Shown here: in pieces, positions 16,322 through 24,556 of the stretch
Position numbering within the stretch: the first letter of the stretch is position 1
Layout of the letters: the number at the start of each line of letters is the position of its first letter
Origin: an uncultured Planctomycetota bacterium
GTDB lineage: Bacteria > Planctomycetota > Planctomycetia > Pirellulales > Thermoguttaceae
Direction: 5' to 3'
DNA length: 32,135 nt
NCBI GenBank assembly: GCA_900318195.1
Contig: ONJR01000070.1
Coordinates: 1 to 32,135, forward strand
The notes under the pieces: model-generated
What the model was told of the DNA's origin: nothing
The model's database searches: none
Seen by the model: the letters and a program-made list of their open reading frames with translations, nothing else
Translations under genes and position numbers: made by a program

Positions 16322-16875
16322 CTATTCGTCTGAATTCCTCTGTTTGCTCTCGTCGCTCGCCGCGCTATGCTGTTCGGCTAGCTTTAACAAGTCGTTGAAA
16401 TAATGAGATTCATTTTCGCACGACGCTTCTACGTCGGCATAGTATCTCAATAGCGATATAAACGATTCGCCAAGAATCTGAACGTCCTCCGGGCGTTGAG
16501 TATTTCTGCCGACCACGTCGACGCCGACAACGCTAAAATCTTCTGAGGCGCAAATTCTGCGTCGATTATTGGTTGTATGAACGTCGATTCTATACCGGAA
16601 TCGTTAAAGTGAAATCGCTTGAACCTGCAAGTCTTACCAAGGTAGTTCGTTTCATAAAGTTCGCAAGTAGCGCGCAAGCGACAACGTTGTGTGGCGCGAT
16701 GAAAAGCGGTCTCTGGATCGTCTGAGACGTCGAAAAAAGCGCCGCACAACGTTCGCACGCGCCAGCCTGCGCGAACAAGCGACACCAGTACCGCGCGCGT
16801 CGTTATCGCTGCGCCGCTCGAACCGTCGAGGTAATTGTGATACGAGGAAAATAGTAGCGTTGGAATGCTCGTCAT
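16322..16875 (-). pseudogene. Glycosyltransferase remnant: N-terminal and C-terminal pieces in two frames
   Basis: The N-terminal piece (from ATG 16875) reads MTSIPTLLFSSYHNYLDGSS then GAAITTRAVLVSLVRAGWRV. This is the opening of a planctomycete glycosyltransferase (GT4-like) type, in which a YLDPSSGAA motif precedes the first Rossmann helix. After about 110 residues (near IIDAEFAPQ, about 16545-16560) coding sense moves to another frame: EDFSVVGVDVVGRNTQRPED, then a helical C-terminus ending at 16322, of the sort that closes such enzymes. The two pieces total only about 180 residues against roughly 400 or more for the family, so the middle, including the donor-binding site, is gone. I infer an internal deletion with a frameshift. 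The family assignment is from memory of motifs, not from a search. Confidence 0.55.
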
Positions 16876-16930
16876 AACTCGCTTGCGCCAATTTATAATT
16901 CGGATAAAGCAGGGTTCAGTAATGTGATCG

Positions 16931-18067
16931 TTATTCAGTAGTCGAAGGCGCCGAAACTTCATTTGCAGAAGTCGCGGCTGGTAAATCGCGCTCCATCAAA
17001 TTATGATCGGGATAAACTTCCGGTAAAAGGCGACGAGTAATTGGACCTGCTTGCTCGCGTTCCCAATCGTCTTGAATTTCCTCAGGCGCGTCAAGCGAGA
17101 CGCCGCGCTCGGAAAGAATTTTAACAACCCGTTCTAGCGCGGCGTTGTGCTCTGCGCGGTTAGGTGCGACATAGTTCGGAGAATGTTCCTTCATTTTGCC
17201 GAGATAGTAAAAGATCGCGCGTTGCGCCTCGCGTCCCGGAAACGTTGAAACGTCGAGCTTCGCGCCGTGCGTTAGAAGAGACTCAAGCGCGGTAAAGTCG
17301 AATTTAACCTATGCGGTCGAAACTGCGTTGTACTTGCCATTCTTGGTTGTAAAATCGACGTTGGCGCCACAGGCAATAAGTTTCTCAATAAAAGCGAGAT
17401 CATACTCGGGGAAATATACGCCGTCAGGGTCGCGCAAACGAACGACAAGCAGGAGCGGAGACTCGTCGTTACGCTCGGTCGCGCGCGCGCCATGGTCTAG
17501 CAGGAGATTCGCGTAGCCATGGAACGGATTCGCTACAGGCTTACACAAAGAAGAAAGCGTTAACGTTGCGTAAAGCAACGTCGAGTCTTTAATCGAATAC
17601 CTAGAATAAATTTGGTAGTCGTCCAGGAGGACAATATTGGGATCGGCGCCGTTCGCTAATAATGTTTCGACTACTTCGTATCCACGAAAATAAGACCAGA
17701 AGAGGATGGGCATACCTCGCGCGCCAACGGCGTTTGGATCGCAACCAGAGTTGATTGCTTTTACGATTTTAGCGCTGTTGCGGGTATTTATGGCTTCGCA
17801 GAGCTTTAACATACTGGGATCGTGAAACCAGAAGTCGCAACGCCATGGATCATAGTATATCGCTTCTAATGAAGTTGGAGGTAGCGTTTCAAATATCGGA
17901 GACCAGGTTCTATAAAGATCGATGAGACCGAAACCACGTCCAGCTTCAAGGTCTCTCTCAACTAGGGACGCGGATCTGTATAAATAGACTGAATCGTCAT
18001 TACTTGCATTGCAAGAAGCGATAAACAGTAAAACCAATAGAAAGGTCGTTTTCGCATATTTATGCAT
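16931..18067 (-). pseudogene. Ankyrin-repeat lipoprotein gene interrupted by one in-frame amber codon
   Basis: The frame runs from ATG 18067 to the stop at 16931 with a single internal TAG at 17309-17311: 252 codons before it and 125 after, all in one register. The N-terminus is a lipoprotein signal (TTFLLVLLFIASC, lipobox IASC). Ankyrin-type repeats are seen on both sides of the amber: GYEVVETLLANGADPNI, YANLLLDHGARA, IEKLIACGANVDF, then DFTALESLLTHGAKLDV. The amber falls inside a repeat (YNAVSTA-stop-VKFDFTALE), so the downstream part is clearly the rest of the same protein. Likely a recent nonsense mutation; a truncated 252-residue product or suppression cannot be excluded. An in-frame TTG at 18085 is less likely, since TGGAA precedes the ATG. 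The composition is AT-richer than neighbouring genes. Confidence 0.75.
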
Positions 18068-18301
18068 TGTATTATTCCAAATCAATCGGACATTATATGG
18101 TTAGCATTTATAATAAAACGATATAATATAGCGTTAAATATTGCTTATCTACGCAACATATCAACAGGCATGTATGCCAAGGCATGACCGTCTGTACGTC
18201 TAGCGCTTGTCTTATCCTTGCGACCAATCAAACGCCACGATTTCACAAGGCGATCGACGAGTTTGGCAATATTTACAAAGTTACTCGTAACTACTATGGA
18301 T
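18068..18301. other. AT-rich gap between the two ankyrin-type genes
   Basis: 234 bp without a convincing gene. The part next to the ankyrin lipoprotein gene is very AT-rich, with several TATAAT-like words on the minus strand (for example 18092-18097), so the promoter of that gene probably lies here, but no -35 is clear. From 18145 an open minus-strand frame overlaps the end of the next gene and could be the frameshifted tail of it; I cannot assign it. Confidence 0.3.
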
Positions 18302-19174
18302 TTATTCAAGGATAGCGTACTTATAATCATGTAAGAAGCCAACAGGTTTTCTTTCGACGTCGCGGTAATAAACCAGACCGCAGCACATAATCGCCGAGAT
18401 TATCATCGGCTCGGCGCGTTTATTTTTTTCGATATCAGCAAAGCAATAGAACCCTCCTTCGCCATAACCAGGATCTGCTCCATATTTAAGCAATAACTCA
18501 CGCAATCTATTAAAATACCGAGTTTTGGGAGCTTTATTTTCAACGTTACATAGCGTCGTAATCAGTGAAAAGAATGACGAGTTCATAAAAGACACGTTTA
18601 CACAGGTCGATTCGTCAAAAGAACCTTTTGCATGATTCAGAACATTGTAATACGAAGTTGCCTTAAAATCTGGGTTAGAACCGTTAGCTAGTAGCCATTC
18701 AAAGGTTTCTTCTCCAAGAAGCGTCGCCCAATGCAAAAGGCGCATACCATTGCGCCCCTGCGCGTCGACAATATCTCTTCTAGATTCGACAATCGATTCA
18801 GCAGTCGTGTAATCTCGTTTTATGAGCGCGTTACAAAGCGTTACAACGTCGGGATCATTAAATATCGATTGAGGATTCCACAGCTTCGAATAAATAATGT
18901 CTCTGTGATAATTCCGTCGTGCTTCGGAACTAAAGGCAAAGGCTTTAAAAAGTATTTTAGACGTTCCCTGCTCAGCATTATCACGCACAGCGATTGCGTT
19001 CGCACGCATTCGCGAGCCAGAGGATTCGTCGAATATAACGCTCTCTTGTTCATCATGACTTTGCTTACCAAAGGCGTCGGCGTTTAATTTATTCGGTTCG
19101 CTATTCACTATGCAGAGAACTGCGCTAACAGCAATCAGAAGAAACACCATTGCTAAAATATATTTTCCATTCAT
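18302..19174 (-). CDS. Ankyrin-like exported protein, paralogue of the neighbouring amber-interrupted gene
   Basis: 290 residues. The N-terminus is a signal or anchor segment (MNGKYILAMVFLLIAVSAVL). The middle matches the neighbouring ankyrin lipoprotein: DPDVVTLCNALIKRD against DPSMLKLCEAINTRN, and FEWLLANGSNPDF against VETLLANGADPNI. A further repeat-like unit is LRELLLKYGADPGYG. Function is unknown; ankyrin repeats mediate protein contacts. Compared with its paralogue it ends early (RKPVGFLHDYKYAILE), before the last repeats, so it may be C-terminally truncated. ATG 19174 is preferred over GTG 19183 because of the spacing from AAGGAG. It starts 34 bp after the LEPR-motif gene and probably shares its promoter. 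AT-rich codon use sets it apart from the housekeeping genes. Confidence 0.65.
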   Translation of the reverse strand: MNGKYILAMVFLLIAVSAVLCIVNSEPNKLNADAFGKQSHDEQESVIFDESSGSRMRANAIAVRDNAEQGTSKILFKAFAFSSEARRNYHRDIIYSKLWNPQSIFNDPDVVTLCNALIKRDYTTAESIVESRRDIVDAQGRNGMRLLHWATLLGEETFEWLLANGSNPDFKATSYYNVLNHAKGSFDESTCVNVSFMNSSFFSLITTLCNVENKAPKTRYFNRLRELLLKYGADPGYGEGGFYCFADIEKNKRAEPMIISAIMCCGLVYYRDVERKPVGFLHDYKYAILE

Positions 19175-19208
19175 GCGCCTCACTCTCCTTTCTTCGCATG
19201 GCGTAAAT

Positions 19209-19967
19209 TCAATACGTTACGTCTGCGCTATAACCAAAAGGAAGCCCTGGGAACGTTATCAGAAGGTAATCGCAATCGCTGGGCGGAGTCGTGCCGCCTC
19301 CGGAGACGCCAACCCGGTGTTCAAGCAATAGATTATCAAAGCGATCGCCTAGCTCGCTAATGACGCTGGCATACGTCGTCGTTACCTCGACGTCCCAATC
19401 CTGCGAAGAGCCGCCTGAACCGCCTGAGCTACCAGTACCGCCTGAACCTCCGGAACTACCGGCTCCGCCTGAGTCGGGACTAGCAAGCCCACCGCCGACA
19501 ATCGGTCCGCTCATCGGATGGAGCGACAGTTCCGTCTCCGTGTCGACCAACTCGCCGTCAGTAAAGGTCAATTGCCGCGTTCGCAACGTTTCAAAGGGTA
19601 CGAAATGCACGCCGTTCCACGTAAACCCTTCCGTTTCCTCCTCCTCGACAACAGCGTTGGAGACGCCAACCAGTTGAAATTCGAGCCGTTCCGTTGCGCA
19701 GGGTTCGCGCTCGGCGTTCTCGGCGGCGCAGGCTTGAGCAAGTTCAGCCGCGAACTTTGTTAAGGAAATCGGTTCAAACTGCGTTACTCGTTCCGAAGAC
19801 GCGCAATACCAGGAGGCGCCATCGTAAGGCGTCGGCGTACCCGACAACATTTCACGCTCCTCCAGCAGTTCAAGCGCCAAGCGACGAGTATGCGGCGCCG
19901 TCGCAATACTGGCGCTAACAACGCGCTTCGTCTCGAAAGAAAGGTACGAGCGGACAAGGCGTAGCAT
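19209..19967 (-). CDS. Small secreted protein with LEPR-XLL-like planctomycete surface motif
   Basis: 252 residues. Residues 28-43 read RRLALELLEEREMLSG, a good match to the LEPR-XLL motif found near the N-terminus of many large planctomycete exported proteins. The motif is normally followed by hundreds or thousands of residues; this protein is unusually small. It has a Gly/Ser linker (about 168-188, built from GGSGG and GSS units) and a C-terminal segment ending FPGLPFGYSADVTY with no known fold. ATG 19967 has an AAGGAG ribosome binding site and a strong promoter at 20037-20065. The downstream ankyrin-like gene starts 34 bp later, suggesting a two-gene transcript of exported proteins. Function unknown. 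Confidence 0.7.
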   Translation of the reverse strand: MLRLVRSYLSFETKRVVSASIATAPHTRRLALELLEEREMLSGTPTPYDGASWYCASSERVTQFEPISLTKFAAELAQACAAENAEREPCATERLEFQLVGVSNAVVEEEETEGFTWNGVHFVPFETLRTRQLTFTDGELVDTETELSLHPMSGPIVGGGLASPDSGGAGSSGGSGGTGSSGGSGGSSQDWDVEVTTTYASVISELGDRFDNLLLEHRVGVSGGGTTPPSDCDYLLITFPGLPFGYSADVTY

Positions 19968-20036
19968 AATTCGTCTCCTTGTGAAGGGAGGTGCGTCGAC
20001 GAGGAAGCGCTACGGCGCGCTACCTACTGAGAGCAC

Positions 20037-20065
20037 AATATAATTAGGGATCCTACTGAAGTCAA
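20037..20065 (-). promoter_or_regulatory. Sigma70-type promoter for the LEPR-motif/ankyrin unit
   Basis: Minus strand: -35 TTGACT, 17-bp spacer, -10 TATATT, about 70 bp before ATG 19967. Direct repeats TAGGGATC at 20045-20052 (in the spacer) and 20074-20081 (upstream of -35), 29 bp apart, may be binding sites. Confidence 0.6.
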
Positions 20066-20118
20066 CTACTAAATAGGGATCATGGGCAAATTTTATCAAA
20101 AAAATCTCGCCGCCAATC

Positions 20119-20155
20119 CGTAGGAGAAAAGATGGTGGTTTTCTTTTCTCCTACG
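20119..20155. repeat. Perfect 13-bp inverted repeat between divergent promoters
   Basis: CGTAGGAGAAAAG and its exact complement are separated by 11 nt. A short outer GCCG/CGGC pairing extends the stem across a bulge. On the minus strand, seven T residues follow this outer stem, so it could act as a terminator for antisense or read-through RNA, or as an operator. Confidence 0.55.
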
Positions 20156-20272
20156 CGGCAAGGTCTGTCATTTTGTGCGCGAGCGACCGCGTCGTCGTCT
20201 CCAGTGCGCTCATTCAGAATTACGCAATTCAAGCGACGCTCGCGCGCAGATTGTTTGGCGGATCTCAGGGGC

Positions 20273-20301
20273 TTGAAATCACTCGACGCGTACGTTATAC
20301 T
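20273..20301 (+). promoter_or_regulatory. Sigma70-type promoter for the HzsA-related gene
   Basis: -35 TTGAAA, 17-bp spacer, -10 TATACT. Predicted transcription starts near 20308, which rules out start codons further upstream and supports GTG 20372. Confidence 0.65.
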
Positions 20302-20371
20302 TCAGTCGTCGACGTCGCGACTCGCGCGTTGCGGCGGTTCGTTGTGTTTTTATACAAATGGAGTACATGTT

Positions 20372-23300
20372 GTGAGTTTATTGCGCATACTATTTTTAAC
20401 GTCGCTTACGACGCTCGGGCTGGCGTCCTCGCGTCTTTTTGCGGCGGAATCAGGTTTGACGAATCCTAATCTTGCGTACAAAGCGGAGGTTAGCGCGACG
20501 TCGGTCTACAGCGCGGACTACGACGTTCTCGGCGCGATCGACGGCGTCGTTCCCGACGCGCTTAGTCGTAACGACGCCGGGCGCGTCTGGTGCGTTCGCG
20601 GGGACGCGTGTCAAGGACGCGCGGATTTCACACTGGAATGGAGCGCGCCGCAGGAGGTCTCGACGGTCGTCTACTACGGTCGCACCGGCGCCGCAATGCT
20701 CGAGGAATGCTTCGAGAAGTACGAGCTCTATCTCGACGACGCGGAACAACCCGTTGCGACCGGGGTCTTTGAAATGAAGCACGGACCGCAATTCGTCGTC
20801 TTTCCGAAACAGTCGGCGACGAAAATCACAATTCGTTTTCTTTCAGGCTATCCCAAGGGTCTGAATTGGGGCGCGTCCGAAATAGCGGTCTTTGCCGATC
20901 AGCCGACGGTCGACGAACTTGCGCAACGCGTCTCGCGGGACGCGGCGGCCGACGGTAGCGATCTGACGGTCGAAGCGTTTCAAGAGGACGGTATGCCAGA
21001 CGAGATCGTTTTCGCGCTCCGCAAACCGGCGACCGACCCGCACTGGTACGCTAATTTCGGCTACTACGCCGACAATGTGTGCCGCACGCCGTTTCCGCTC
21101 GGTTCCGGAGGCGGTCTCTATGCGTACAACGTCAAGACGCAGAAGGTGCGCGCGATTATCGAAGACGCGCGAGGTAACTTCAGAGATCCTATCGTGCATT
21201 ACGACGGTAAGACGATCCTCTTCTCTTATCTTCCCGGCGGTAAAAGCCATTACAGTCTCTATACGATTCAGTCTGACGGAACGGGTCTAACGCGTCTTAC
21301 GGGCGAGGGCGAGGACGAGCCGCTTACCCTTCCCCCTGGGGTCAAGCCTTCGACGTCGAACGAGTTCCGCACGTCTGCGGCGCCGCTCGGTCAAGCGCGC
21401 GACTTCGCGCCCCCCGGCTGGGACGACTACGAGCCGACCTGGTTGCCCGACGACTCGATCGTCTTCTGCTCGACGCGCGCCAAGCGTTACGTCGGATGCT
21501 GGCTAACGCAGGTCGGAACGCTATATAAGCGTTTTCCAGACGGCAAGTTGCGCGAACTTTCATGCAACGTCGAGCAAGACAATTCGCCGCGCGTGTTGGA
21601 GAACGGTCAGATCATCTATATGCGCTGGGAATACGTTGATCGCTCTCAGGTAGACTACCATCATCTATGGACGATGGGTCAAGACGGTACGCGTCAGATG
21701 GTATTCTACGGCAATATGCGTCCTAGCACGTGTATGCTGGAGCCCAAGCCAATTCCGAACGCCGAGGGCGGCAAGATCGTTTGCACATTCTCGCCAGGGC
21801 ACGGGTATACGGAGCATTACGGTTACGTAACGGTAGTCGACCCGCGCTTGGGACCCGACGCGCCCGAAGCGGCGAAGCGTATCTCGAAAACGCGCCATTA
21901 TTCCGATCCTTGGGCTTTTAGCGAAGAGCGCTTTATGGCGGCCTCGTACTCGCGCCTTGTTATCATGGACGAGCGCGGTCGCGAACGCACGCTCTTCGAG
22001 TTGCCTAAGGAGCAGAAGGACGCAGGCTTCTGGATCAACGAGCCGCAACCGCTCGCGCCGCGCGAACGCGAACCGATTCTCGTCGACTCGACGAACCCAG
22101 CCGACGAAATGGGCACAATCGCGCTCGCCAACGTGTATCACGGTCGCAAAATGGCGAACGTTAAGCCGGGCACGATTAAAAAGTTACTCGTCTACGAAAC
22201 GCTTCCTAAGCCGATCCACTATTCCGGCGGCATGGACATGATGAGCTTCTACGGCACGTTTACGCTCGAGCGCTTGCTCGGCAGCGTTCCCGTAACGCCG
22301 GACGGATCCGCGTACTTCCGCGCGCCCGCCAATCGACCGATCTTCTTCCTCGCAATGGACGAAGACGGCAAGTGCGTTAAGAGAATGCACTCGTTTACGT
22401 CGGTCATGCCGGGCGAGAAACTCTCTTGCGTCGGGTGTCATGAGGAGCGCACGGAAACGGCTGGCGCGGACGAGAAGAATCGTCTGCTCAAACTCATGGA
22501 GAGCGAGCCGTGTGAAATCGAGCCTATTCCCGACGTTCCGGACGTTTTTAGTTTTACGCGCGATATTCAGCCGATTCTCGACAAGCATTGTCTCGAATGC
22601 CACAATCCTGATCGCGAAGAGGGGGGTTTTAATATTTCCGGACACTGGTCTCCGATGTACACGATCGGGTACGCGGAAATGTCGTGGCTACAGCTTTTCG
22701 GCGACAATCGTAATCGCGCGCGGAGCAATTTCGAGCCTTACGAGATCGGGTCCGGCTCGAGTCGCTTGCTGAAGCTAATCGACGAAGGGCACGGGGACGT
22801 TAAAATGTCGGAGCACGAGCGTCTCATGATAAGTCTGTGGATCGACGCGGGCGCGAACTATACTGGCACGTACGCCGGCGAATTTTCCGGCGGCGTAGGC
22901 TACTACTTAGAGAACACGCCGGTGCGCAACGAGAAAGATTGGCCCGAAACGAAGGCGATGCAGGAGACGATCACGCGCCGTTGCGACGTCTGCCACACGC
23001 CGGTCGATCCCTCGAAGGAATTCGGAACCTACACGATCTACCACGACAACTACAACCCGCGCAATCCGCGGGACGCCAAGGACACGTTCATACCGCACGA
23101 TCTCTCTCAAGCGAACGGACGATTTAGTCGGTTCGAGATCTTCGATTTATCGTATCCCGAGGAGTCCAAGGTTCTGCGCGCGCCGCTCAGTCGCGCGGCG
23201 GGCGGTCTGGGAGTGTGCGAGTCGAAGTCTGGCAAGAGCGTCTTTACGAGTACGGACGATCCCGATTATCGCGCTATTCTCGCGGCGCTCGAGCGCGGGC

Positions 23301-23530
23301 GGCGGTATATTATCGAGGAGGACAATCGTCCTGAAATGCTCACGCCTAGTCCCAATAACGGTAAGGACTGTCCTCAACGTTACGTTCCGCGTTGGCCGTA
23401 CCTTCGCGAGATGATACGTTATGGTCTGCTACCGGTCGACGCGGATCCTAGCGCGAGCTACGATCCTTACGAGCTTGATCGTCGATACTGGGAGTCGCTA
23501 CACTACAAAGCGGAGCCGGCGAGTCCGTGA
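20372..23530 (+). CDS. HzsA-related multihaem protein with Planctomycete cytochrome C domain
   Basis: 1052 residues, exported. GTG 20372 is chosen because it follows GGAG and the promoter and opens a signal peptide (SLLRILFLTSLTTLGLASS, likely cut after LFA). Next is a discoidin/F5-8C-like beta domain (about 30-180), then a TolB-like propeller resembling the middle domain of hydrazine synthase alpha (SGGGLYAYNVKTQKVR, YEPTWLPDDSIVFCSTRA, YMRWEYVDRSQVDYHHLW). Three CxxCH haem c sites follow: C686-H690 (CVGCH), C740-H744 (CLECH, in FTRDIQPILDKHCLECHN, the PSCyt1 signature) and C871-H875 (CDVCH). Such HzsA-related proteins occur widely in planctomycetes that do not perform anammox, so hydrazine synthesis is not implied. 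A periplasmic electron-transfer or polymer-oxidation role is inference. No redox partner is adjacent. Confidence 0.9.
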   Translation: MSLLRILFLTSLTTLGLASSRLFAAESGLTNPNLAYKAEVSATSVYSADYDVLGAIDGVVPDALSRNDAGRVWCVRGDACQGRADFTLEWSAPQEVSTVVYYGRTGAAMLEECFEKYELYLDDAEQPVATGVFEMKHGPQFVVFPKQSATKITIRFLSGYPKGLNWGASEIAVFADQPTVDELAQRVSRDAAADGSDLTVEAFQEDGMPDEIVFALRKPATDPHWYANFGYYADNVCRTPFPLGSGGGLYAYNVKTQKVRAIIEDARGNFRDPIVHYDGKTILFSYLPGGKSHYSLYTIQSDGTGLTRLTGEGEDEPLTLPPGVKPSTSNEFRTSAAPLGQARDFAPPGWDDYEPTWLPDDSIVFCSTRAKRYVGCWLTQVGTLYKRFPDGKLRELSCNVEQDNSPRVLENGQIIYMRWEYVDRSQVDYHHLWTMGQDGTRQMVFYGNMRPSTCMLEPKPIPNAEGGKIVCTFSPGHGYTEHYGYVTVVDPRLGPDAPEAAKRISKTRHYSDPWAFSEERFMAASYSRLVIMDERGRERTLFELPKEQKDAGFWINEPQPLAPREREPILVDSTNPADEMGTIALANVYHGRKMANVKPGTIKKLLVYETLPKPIHYSGGMDMMSFYGTFTLERLLGSVPVTPDGSAYFRAPANRPIFFLAMDEDGKCVKRMHSFTSVMPGEKLSCVGCHEERTETAGADEKNRLLKLMESEPCEIEPIPDVPDVFSFTRDIQPILDKHCLECHNPDREEGGFNISGHWSPMYTIGYAEMSWLQLFGDNRNRARSNFEPYEIGSGSSRLLKLIDEGHGDVKMSEHERLMISLWIDAGANYTGTYAGEFSGGVGYYLENTPVRNEKDWPETKAMQETITRRCDVCHTPVDPSKEFGTYTIYHDNYNPRNPRDAKDTFIPHDLSQANGRFSRFEIFDLSYPEESKVLRAPLSRAAGGLGVCESKSGKSVFTSTDDPDYRAILAALERGRRYIIEEDNRPEMLTPSPNNGKDCPQRYVPRWPYLREMIRYGLLPVDADPSASYDPYELDRRYWESLHYKAEPASP

Positions 23531-23535
23531 GGCGA

Positions 23536-23564
23536 TTGATCGCGCGCAACTCGGTATGTATAAT
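23536..23564 (+). promoter_or_regulatory. Sigma70-type promoter for rbsK
   Basis: -35 TTGATC, 17-bp spacer, -10 TATAAT (consensus), about 70 bp before ATG 23633 and immediately after the stop of the cytochrome gene. It suggests rbsK is transcribed independently. Confidence 0.6.
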
Positions 23565-23632
23565 GTCGGCGTCGCGAGTCGCGGCGTCGACGTTCTTTAA
23601 TAGCAAACTTTTAACTAGCGGAGAAAGAAAAT

Positions 23633-24556
23633 ATGTCGAAACCTAAGATTGTCGTGGTAGGCAGTTCGAATACGGATATGATCGTTAAATCGTCGCATAT
23701 TCCGGCGCCAGGCGAGACCGTGCTGGGCGGCGTGTTCGCAACGGCGCCAGGCGGTAAGGGAGCCAACCAGGCGGTGGCGGCCGCGCGCGCAGGAGGCGAC
23801 GTTACCTTTGTCGCGCGCGTAGGCGACGATATGTTCGGGGCGCAGGCGATCGCCGGTTTCGAGCGCGAGGGTATCGATTGCTCTAAGATCGTTCGCGATC
23901 CTCAGAACGCGTCCGGCGTCGCGCTCATTATGGTCGACGAACATGGCGAGAACTCGATTTCGGTCGCGCTCGGCGCGAACAACGCGCTTTCTCCCGAGGA
24001 CGTGGACGCGGCGGCGGACGTCCTGGCGGCGGCGGATATGCTCGTCGTGCAGCTTGAAACGCCCCTTGAGACGGTCGAGCGCGCGGTGCAACTTGCCCGA
24101 CGAGCCGGCGTTCGCGTATTACTCGACCCCGCGCCGGCGCCTTCTTCGCCGCTTCCTAGCGCCATTTTGGACTGCGTAACGATCATTAAGCCGAACGAGA
24201 GCGAAGCGGAACGCTTAACCGGCATGGCGGTCTCCGACGCGTCGAACGCGCAGTTAGCGGCGCGCGAGCTGCTCAACGGCGGGGTCGAAACGGTAATTAT
24301 AACGCTCGGTCGCCAGGGCTCGGTCGTGGTTCCTCGCAACGGGGACTCTTTTGTCGTTAGTTCTCGCGAGGTCAAGGCGGTCGACGCTACGGCGGCGGGG
24401 GACGCGTATTCCGGCGCGCTCGCGGTCGCGCTGGCAAGCGGTATGTCGCTCGCGGACGCCGTGCAATTTGCGACGCGCGCGGCGGCGTTGAGCGTGCAGA
24501 AGCTCGGCGCGCAGCCGTCGCTCGCGACTCGCGCGGAGATAGACGCGTTTAATTGA
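23633..24556 (+). CDS. rbsK: Ribokinase (PfkB family)
   Basis: 307 residues, normal for ribokinase, which makes ribose-5-phosphate from ribose and ATP. The N-terminal substrate-site motifs VVVGSSNTDMIVK and PGGKGANQAVAAARAGG are clear. The second PfkB signature is DATAAGDAYSGALAVALA, with catalytic Asp in AAGD; the usual DTTGAGD is slightly changed (Ala for Thr and for the first Gly). ANAL-type residues LLDPAPAP and KPNESEAERLTG, which also mark ribokinases, are present. ATG 23633 follows GGAGAAAG. No ribose transporter or rbsD is nearby. Its last 8 bp overlap the end of the convergent LptA-like gene, with no room for a terminator between them. Confidence 0.93.
   Translation: MSKPKIVVVGSSNTDMIVKSSHIPAPGETVLGGVFATAPGGKGANQAVAAARAGGDVTFVARVGDDMFGAQAIAGFEREGIDCSKIVRDPQNASGVALIMVDEHGENSISVALGANNALSPEDVDAAADVLAAADMLVVQLETPLETVERAVQLARRAGVRVLLDPAPAPSSPLPSAILDCVTIIKPNESEAERLTGMAVSDASNAQLAARELLNGGVETVIITLGRQGSVVVPRNGDSFVVSSREVKAVDATAAGDAYSGALAVALASGMSLADAVQFATRAAALSVQKLGAQPSLATRAEIDAFN

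Noticed and set aside
18145..18342. 65-codon minus-strand frame at the end of the second ankyrin gene
   Set aside because: Could be a frameshifted tail, but no repeat or homology to its paralogue could be seen; not enough to call.
20132..20371. An 80-codon N-terminal extension of the cytochrome gene starting at 20132
   Set aside because: It begins in the loop of an inverted repeat and upstream of the best promoter, and it puts the signal peptide 80 residues inside the protein.
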